Origin: Mesostigma viride
Taxonomy: Eukaryota > Streptophyta > Mesostigmatophyceae > Mesostigmatales > Mesostigmataceae
Reading direction: 5' to 3'
NCBI GenBank assembly: GCA_009746045.1
Contig: RPFO01000418.1
Coordinates: forward strand, 2,147,670-2,211,669
Length of the DNA: 64,000 nucleotides
Part shown: positions 57,578 through 64,000 of the stretch, in pieces
How the letters are laid out: each line of letters begins with the position of its first letter
Position numbering within the stretch: position 1 is the first letter of the stretch
Program-made: the position numbers and the translations under genes
Notes under the pieces: generated by a model
The model's input: the letters and a program-made list of their open reading frames with translations, nothing else
Told to the model about the DNA's origin: nothing
Databases searched by the model: none

Positions 57578-57680
57578 GATATTGGCGACTCCCTCCGGTA
57601 AGAGGTTTTTCGCAGTTTGGCTGTTTCGAAACGTTCATTAAGTGAGATGCCTTCGGATCTGGAGACTCACACAGCCGCGA

Positions 57681-58418
57681 AATCATGCCAAAGGTCCTAT
57701 GTTCGATCCCTTGCTGGTAGCTTCTGAGCTTTCTTATTTTCTGTGTTCCGCGGAATCTCAGATTTGGGCCGCTATCGTTTTCACGTTTATTGCTTTCTGA
57801 TCCGACGACAATGTCGTGGCTTGCTCGTGTGACATCTGGTGCATGGTGTTGTTCATGTGTATGGGTTGCTCTGCCATAAGAGTGAGTGTTGGGTCATGAA
57901 TCGTGTTCTACACATTCGCTGCATGAAATCATGCCTAAGGTCCTATGTTCGATCCCTTGCTGGTAGCTTCTGAGCTTTCTTATTTTCTGTGTTCCGCGGA
58001 ATCTCAGATTTGGGCCGCTATCGTTTTCACGTTTATTGCTTTCTGATCCGACGACAATGTCGTGGCTTGCTCGTGTGACATCTGGTGCATGGTGTGATTC
58101 ATGTGTATGGGCTGCTTTGCCATAAGAGTGAGTGTTGGGTCATAAATCGTGTTCTACACATTTGCTGCATGAAATCATGCCTAAGGTCCTATGTTCGATC
58201 CCTTGCTGGTAGCTTCTGAGCCTTCTTATTTTCTGTGTGCCGCGGAATCTCAGATTCGGGCCGCTATCGTTTTCACGTTTGTTGCTTTATGATCCGACGA
58301 CCATGTTGTGGCTTGCTCGTGTGACATCTGGTGCATGGTGTAATTCATGTGTATGGGCTGCTTTGCCATAAAAGTGAGTATTGGGTCATAAATCGTGTTC
58401 TACACATTAGCCTTATGC
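57681..58418 (+). repeat. Three tandem 246-bp units with a tRNA-like B-box
   Basis: Units start at 57681, 57927 and 58173 (AATCATGCC/T). Each contains AAGGTCCTATGTTCGATCCC followed by TTGCTGGTAGCTTCTGAG. GTTCGATCC matches the B-box of tRNA genes, and AGGTCC before it resembles elongator tRNA-Met. A related single copy is in minus orientation at 56700-56870. No full tRNA fold was found. Units differ by a few percent. Confidence 0.85.
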
Positions 58419-59034
58419 TATGTCATGCATGTTCTGGTTGCACAACGGATTCTTTTTTTTGCAGAAGTACAGGACACCGGCAATGCGTCAAGCGACTCAT
58501 TAAGGTATGTTTTGAGATGTGGATTTTAAATGCATGTTCATCTTGTGATGTGCACCACAGTGCTGGTCTGGCCGTTTAACGCCACCATGTAGTCAGACCT
58601 AGGTGGATGTCGTGCCGGTATCTTTTCAAGTTGTGGCTTCTGTGACTGCACATAAAATGCTTTCTTATGTATGGTGCTGATTTTCCATTCCTATGTTCTG
58701 CTTTTGTTTTGCATTCTTTTCAGTTTGTGGTGCATACAAACGGCACCGACATCTTCAATTTGGGGCATCAAGCTTTGCAAGCGGCCTTGTGAAAGACAGC
58801 CATGGCAACATAGTTGTAGCCATCTTCTTTGAAAAATTTGCAGCAAGCTAGAGAATTAGACGAGTTTATGGCAGGGCCATGTCAAGAAATACATGCACAA
58901 AAGGACGGCTTTCATACGTAAATAAATTATTTTTTAATAAAAAAAACCTGTTGCCTTGATTGTCTTGCTGAAATTATGTTGGCAGTGCTTGCTGCTATCA
59001 TAATCTGTTTTTCACTCTCTCGTGGTTTTTCATT
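58419..59034. other. No gene recognised (CACTA-like interior)
   Basis: AT-leaning sequence inside the CACTA-like element, without recognisable coding or repeat structure except short T-runs. Confidence 0.4.
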
Positions 59035-59407
59035 TTTCTCAGTTCTTGTGATTTCTCACTTTTCTCAGTCCGAGTGAAGTCTCACTTTTCTCAGATTTTC
59101 AAATTCTCAATTTCTTCTCAGCTCTTCTCAATTTTTCTCACCCCCTTTTCTCAGGTTTTTCTCAGCTCTCCTCAGGTTTTTCTCAGCTCTTCTCAGTCAC
59201 TTCTCAATTTTTCTCGGCTCTTCTCAGGTTTTTCTCAATTTTTCTCAGGGTTTCTCAGTTTTCTCAATCCTGACTTCCTAGTGCACCCGTGGACTTTTCG
59301 TGATAGACTCGGCATGGACATGTGCTACACTAGATGTGACGGGCTCACCCCCGGGCAGCCTCCTGGTTTGTCTGTAATATGGAGGCAGATGGTGCGCAAG
59401 GATAGAT

Positions 59408-59473
59408 AACGGCAGGCTCGAGCTACCATGGTCCGGATTCTCCCGATTTCTGGCCTGCGCTGGTTGTCTCTTT
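59408..59473 (+). mobile_element. SINE-like S1, 66-bp 3' fragment with duplication
   Basis: AACGGCAGGCTCGAGCTACC to TTGTCTCTTT, flanked by GATAGAT (59401-59407 and 59474-59480). Removing it with one GATAGAT joins VRKDR to WQVVMKETT in the LINE delta frame. Confidence 0.8.
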
Positions 59474-59694
59474 GATAGATGGCAAGTAGTGATGAAGGAG
59501 ACCACCCCCAAGCCTGTGGGGGCTCCGCGTGTGACCAAGTATGGCATTCATAGCGATTCGGGCCGCGGTGCCCACACCCCTGTAACTAGGACCTAGATAG
59601 CTTATACCATCCATTCCATCCCATGTTCCCCTCCCACTGAGGACTTATGCTCACGTGACGCAGTCACGTGTCTATTAATTAATTAATTAATTAA

Positions 59695-59772
59695 TGCCCC
59701 CTCTCAAGGGCTATGTGCTACATATACTCCCAACGGAGTTATGTTACAATTCAATTCAATTCAATTCAATTA
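59695..59772 (+). repeat. Alpha 3' end with AATTC-type tail
   Basis: GGGCTATGTGCTACATATACT leads into the hairpin ACTCC-CAAC-GGAGT (59726-59739). The tail is AATTC repeated (59747-59771), unlike the TTAA tails elsewhere. It directly follows the LINE delta tail. Confidence 0.75.
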
Positions 59773-60164
59773 GGTAGGCAACCTCAGTTTATACGATCAG
59801 ATAGTATATGGGAATATATTGAAACATGAGTAACTTTGCCCCTATTGTCCTAGGGGATATGCCCCTAAACTGTAGCGTCTTTTGTCCGTTTTTGCGTAAT
59901 ACCGCAGGGCACTGAAAGGGGTATATACCCCGGGCCGCCCATCAGTGGGTGGGATGGACCCCCATACTGACATCCCATTTACATGGAAAAATAATGGTTT
60001 GGGTTCCCCCAGGCCAGTGAGCTTTCAGTTGCATGTTATTCCATACTGTACTGTATTATGGTTTCAAGGGGGGTCTGGCATAGGACCCTTAAATTTAACC
60101 CCGGGTTATTCCAGGTAAATAGGTGTACGTTTATTCCAAATATAACCAGTAGTTAATCCCTGCT
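59773..60164. other. No gene recognised
   Basis: Contains AATTTAACCCCGGGTTATT (60092-60110), which recurs at 60704-60722, and TAAATAGGTGTACGTTTATTC, shared with 12340. The TTAATCCCTGCT target duplication begins at 60153. Confidence 0.5.
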
Positions 60165-60336
60165 GACCATGAGGGTGCGGGTGCCCTGGTGCACCTAGAG
60201 CAAGTGTTGTTTACATTCCCACCCTTGCAGGAAGTAGCTTAGAATGTATTATAGGCTCATATGCCCCTTCTCAGGGCTATGTGCTACATATACTCCCAAC
60301 GGAGTTATGTTCCTAATTAATTAATTAATTAATTAA
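60165..60336 (+). mobile_element. Alpha 3'-end retrocopy with 12-bp duplication
   Basis: A 172-base 5'-truncated copy of the half-LINE 3' untranslated region with hairpin (60292-60305) and TTAA tail. It is flanked by TTAATCCCTGCT (60153-60164 and 60337-60348). The tail merges with the TTAA that begins the duplication. Confidence 0.8.
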
Positions 60337-60348
60337 TTAATCCCTGCT

Positions 60349-60703
60349 ATTAAGCCTAGGGTATCAAGATGTCAGTGGCTAAAACGAAGCCTTACTAGAC
60401 CACCACCGTGGGGAAGCGCCACCACTAAAACGGAGCCTTACGAGCCCCCCCCAGTGGGGAAGCGCCCGCGTGTGCAATCCCGCGGGAGGCACGCCAGATA
60501 GCTCCCCCTAGGGCAGCATGCGGCTGCCTAGATAGATGTTGTAGTTAGAATGCTGTTAGATAGATGTAGTATGTTCCCAATGTAGATTAGACCAGTAGGA
60601 ATGTTTGCACCCATCCATCCATCCATCGGGGTTAATGCTCCGTGACTCCCCAACGGGAGCACGAGTCTAATTAATTAATTAATTACTAGACCACGCCCCC
60701 TTC
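60349..60703 (+). repeat. LINE beta 3' end
   Basis: From about 60395 it matches 47455-47710: GGGGAAGCGCCCGCGTGTGC, a CCAT repeat, hairpin CTCCC-CAAC-GGGAG (60646-60659), then CACGAGTCTAATTAATTAAT. No ORF2 coding sequence is left. Confidence 0.75.
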
Positions 60704-60722
60704 AATTTAACCCCGGGTTATT

Positions 60723-62681
60723 AGTCAAGCCAGGGTAAAGCCTCGTTCAGTTCTCGGTTCGGAACGAACTTGGTCAAACAAAGATCGTGGCGCTACAGTA
60801 GCGCACAACCAGCGCCATGTTCCGCGCCGTACCTGCATTCCTTCCTTTGGTACTTCCACGTGGCCTGCCTGTCTGACATAACAGGCTATGGCGTGTGAGC
60901 ATTATCAGTCCCAACGAACGACAGTGCTCTAATTGTCAGTCCAACTCCCACTAGGAACGGTCACGGCGAACAAGCGCACAAGGCAACCCCACACTGAAAG
61001 CAGCAGTTTTTCCCGGTGTACCTGCTGCGCAATTGTGCTTGATTTACTGCTTGTTACCCCTGATCGCCATCGTCCGTTTTCCTGGAGTCTTATTATCGGC
61101 GACATCAACATGCGCAGAGCTGTAGCTCGGCTATCGTCGCGTGCCGTGAGGGATGCCCGTGCCGCGGACAATAACGTTGAAATCGCCGCAGCAGTTGCAA
61201 ATGTGGGGGCACAACGCGAGGGCCGAAGTGCGAAGTTTCATACGTGGCCGATAACTGCTGCTTCCCCGGAAAACGCACAGCGGATCGGCCTTTCCCCACG
61301 CATCCTGTCCGGCGTTACCACTCCGTATCAGGGTCTGCTGCGCGGAGCAAGCGTAAGAAAACCGTCCTCGGATTAGAGTCGTTAGATGATGAATTCGAAT
61401 CGTTTAGTAAAGCAAACTTCTCCAAATTTAGTATACGATTGTTTGATGTTTACGATTGGCCTCGAGTTGTCTTTGGTTACCGCTGAATCCTTCCCATTCC
61501 ATTGGTTCGCCACATTATAGCTGTTGCTTTTCCAGGGAGCTGCTTCTGTAAGGTATATACGACCCTCGTTCGGCTTTGAAGCTCATGATCAGCCGGCCGG
61601 TAGAAAACCATAGTGTTACTCCTTATGGGCTTGCTGTTCTTTCCGTTGTGATGCATTCTAGTTTTGTATATCGCAAGTAGCTTTCTACTTGGCAGAGATT
61701 ATATCTGGCGGTCAAGAATTTTTTACGGCGTAGGTATAGTCGTTAGGTCACGCTTTGGGCAACTATGCTGGGAATAAGCAGCAAACTGCTTATCACAGTG
61801 GCGGGCAAACTCCTGGAATTTGCCACCATTCCGCCTTTTCTTTTCCTTTGTGCCTCGTCGCGCGCTAATTCGGATAACTACTTTGGATTACTAGTGTCGT
61901 GTGTGCGCGCAACTGTGGAACATTTTTTTAGTTCAGCACCAGCCAACATCAACGTGCAAACCCTCATGTGCAAGCCCTGGCAGAATGATGTTAACTGGCA
62001 TCCGTCAGCAGAGTAGACAGAATATTATCTTAGACGATGCCTTGCACAGCTTTCAATGCCGACTCCTTTCTCGTGGGTTTTCTTCGTCCTCCGTGTTGTA
62101 CTGCCAACTATCATGTACCTACCGTGTCTTGGACCCCATTATATACCTACAAGGCACTGTGTGCCGGTTTTAGCGACTATTTCTACTACCTAGTGGTGCC
62201 TAATATTAACGCGACAACCAGCGCAGGCCCGAAATCGGGAGAATCCGGTTTCTCTGGTGCCTATAAAATCCACAAGGCTCCGCGTGCCAATGTAACGACT
62301 ATACCTACTACTTGTACCTAATGTACTTACAAGGCACTTCATTGGTGCCCCCACTGCCGGCACGCCTGTAATTCGAAAGGCGGGGGGGTTTGCAGAACGT
62401 GCATCCCCAAATGCATTTCTCCTAGTTGTCGTGACTTACCCTATCCAAGGCTCAGACAATTTGTTTTATGGTATAAGGGCATGCCGCTTCCCAGTAGGAC
62501 ATGGCGTGCTAGGTTACTTTGCTGCCCTAGATCGTCTCGCCGAATACCTGGAGGCGGGCCCAGGGTACACTCTCACAACGACACCAAGTTGTATCTCACA
62601 AGATATCAACCCTCACAAGGTATATCATCTGGCTGCCGCATACCTGGGCATATCTCACAACAACAAGACGTCAATCTGGGC
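60723..62681. other. Mostly unassigned; one possible host exon
   Basis: A plus-strand frame from ATG 61111 to TAG 61376 starts MRRAVARLSSRAVRDA, an Arg-rich, acid-poor start resembling a mitochondrial presequence. It could be a first exon, but no domain or splice partner was identified. An S1 fragment in minus orientation lies at 62212-62250. The remainder has no recognisable features. Confidence 0.3.
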
Positions 62682-62693
62682 ATATCATTTGAT

Positions 62694-62790
62694 CGGATTC
62701 TCCCGATTTCTGGCCTGCGCTGGTTGTCTCCTTGATATCATGGTCACTATAGTATATAGTAATGCCATGCCTGCGCTGGTTGTCTCCTTG
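62694..62790 (+). mobile_element. SINE-like S1 fragments with 12-bp duplication
   Basis: CGGATTCTCCCGATTTCTGG to TTGTCTCCTT, then 30 other bases and a second CCTGCGCTGGTTGTCTCC copy. The block is flanked by ATATCATTTGAT (62682-62693 and 62791-62802). Confidence 0.7.
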
Positions 62791-62802
62791 ATATCATTTG
62801 AT

Positions 62803-63485
62803 ACCAGCGACATGCCAGTTGTATCAGTGCTTTATGCTCACGTGACGCAGTCTACGTGTCTATCGATTCATGAATTCTCCATGCAGCCGTGGGTCCCCGC
62901 TGGCACGCCAGGCAGCCGCCAGGGACACCCAACCTCCACATCCGCGACCGGAGGCGCTCCTGACGGTGGGAGCAAGCCCAAGCCCACAGCCGACCAGAAG
63001 CCAGGCAAGCCTCCTTCTCAACTATCGGATGCGCCAGCTGGCCCGCTGCAGCCGCCCCAGCCGCACAACGAGAGGGTGCAAACAGGTGCTGGACCGGCAC
63101 AGCCAGCCAGAATGGAGGATGCTCCATGGGCTCAAGGGCACGCTCAGCCCCCGCCACTGTCGGCCGCGACACCATCGGTGACACCCGATGGATCATCAGC
63201 AGCACAGTTTGGAGAAAAAACAGACGAGGCCGAAAGGGCGCGTGTGAGCGCGTCCGCTCCAACGTGGGGTGCACCCGCGTCACAGCCAGGGGATGGGAGT
63301 GCGGGTGGCACGGCGGAGCCTTTGCTACCGAATCGTGCGGCGGAGGGCGGCATGAGCGTGGTGGGTTCCTCCAATGCGGCATTGTTAACAATGATGTTGT
63401 GTTGTGAACATGGTCTGTGGCTTGCGCGCACTATATGAAATATATATTTACTATATGAATAGTTAAGATATGCTGCCAGCAGTAG
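62803..63485 (+). other. Retroelement 3'-end trace and Pro/Ala-rich frame
   Basis: 62830-62865 resembles the LINE delta ending (TGCTCACGTGACGCAGT, then ACGTGTCTAT). From ATG 62881 a frame continues to 63438 with a Pro/Gln/Gly/Ala-rich, low-complexity product and no domain. It may be compositional only. Confidence 0.35.

Positions 63486-64000
<515 letters not shown>

Larger units (their letters stand above)
55598..59283. mobile_element. CACTA-like DNA element, non-autonomous composite (3,686 bp)
   Basis: It starts CACTAGGAAG and ends CTTCCTAGTG, the terminal rule of CACTA/EnSpm elements. The subterminal regions (55611-55915 and 59035-59275) consist of many TTCTCAG/CTGAGAA units in both orientations, as is usual for that superfamily. 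The flanks suggest a 3-bp CAC duplication with one base lost at the left. The LINE delta frame resumes beyond it (GRH then PWTFRDRL). The interior carries other repeats (half-LINE 5' fragment, S1 copies, a 246-bp tandem array) and no transposase. Confidence 0.65.
52363..59694 (+). pseudogene. LINE delta ORF2 C-terminal region with 3' end, split by three insertions
   Basis: Three coding pieces. 52363-52688: FKLLGSWLP, LTYGAETWTLM, then AVTKMLRKAL. 55374-55598: ISNEDLYADLP, RRLGLAGHLARTDQVDTSD, TWRAPGR. 59284-59615: WTFRDRLGMDMC, GLSVIWRQMVRKDR, then MKETTPKPVGAPRV to a stop near 59597. Removing the insertions with one copy of each target duplication keeps one reading frame across every junction. 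One stop, just after YADLP near 55430, remains. The 3' end has the hairpin CACGTGAC-GCA-GTCACGTG (near 59654-59672) and a TTAA tail. Confidence 0.8.

Noticed and set aside
57681-58418. CRISPR-like array
   Set aside because: Units are 246 bp and contiguous, without short repeats and unique spacers, in a eukaryotic context.
62431-63438. 335-codon frame as a single gene
   Set aside because: Its first part crosses S1 fragments and unrelated DNA; only a low-complexity second part remains.

Overview
The window is a nuclear segment of a eukaryote, most likely a green alga (Chlorophyta or a close relative). It holds a plant-type, four-exon 40S ribosomal protein S3 gene, a DUF760 protein of the chloroplast-associated kind, GT-AG introns with pyrimidine-rich ends, and a decayed Polinton-like virus of the type known from algae. 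There are no bacterial operons, rRNA genes or CRISPR arrays. This assignment is an inference; no species marker was identified.

Layout. 1-10.3 kb: an endogenous Polinton-like virus (PLV), cut by the left edge. It has a packaging ATPase (partial), a coiled-coil protein, a 1078-aa structural-type protein, a C2H2 zinc-finger protein, a frameshifted penton-like gene, a small basic protein, a frameshifted major-capsid gene, an Ig-repeat/LamG surface protein and two unknown proteins. 10.4-20.7 kb: repeats (paired hairpins, a 300-bp GA microsatellite, a TTAA-flanked DNA transposon, a 52-bp palindrome) and much unassigned DNA. 20.7-26.3 kb: a broken autonomous Helitron (HUH Rep, intron, Pif1-type helicase). 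27.1-28.7 kb: an intact flavin-dependent monooxygenase gene. 29.6-36 kb: a mosaic of LINE, half-LINE and SINE-like pieces. 36.5-42.3 kb: host DNA with DUF760 (minus) and RPS3 (plus) divergently arranged. 42.9-60.7 kb: nested retroelements and DNA transposons. 60.7-64 kb: little recognisable, ending in a 500-bp TTTC/TTTG microsatellite.

The most informative structures are transposon junctions. A complete 1,993-bp retroelement (43164-45156) encodes only an ORF1-type protein, ends in a hairpin plus TTAA repeats, and has an 11-bp target duplication: an algal counterpart of mammalian half-LINEs. At least three families of 3' ends share a stem with a CAAC loop just before a TAAT-rich tail, and one copy shows a compensatory stem change. 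One LINE ORF2 (52363-59694) is interrupted by a TTAA-type transposon, a CACTA-like element and a SINE-like fragment, and its reading frame rejoins across all three junctions. All of this comes from reading the sequence; no alignment or database search was run.
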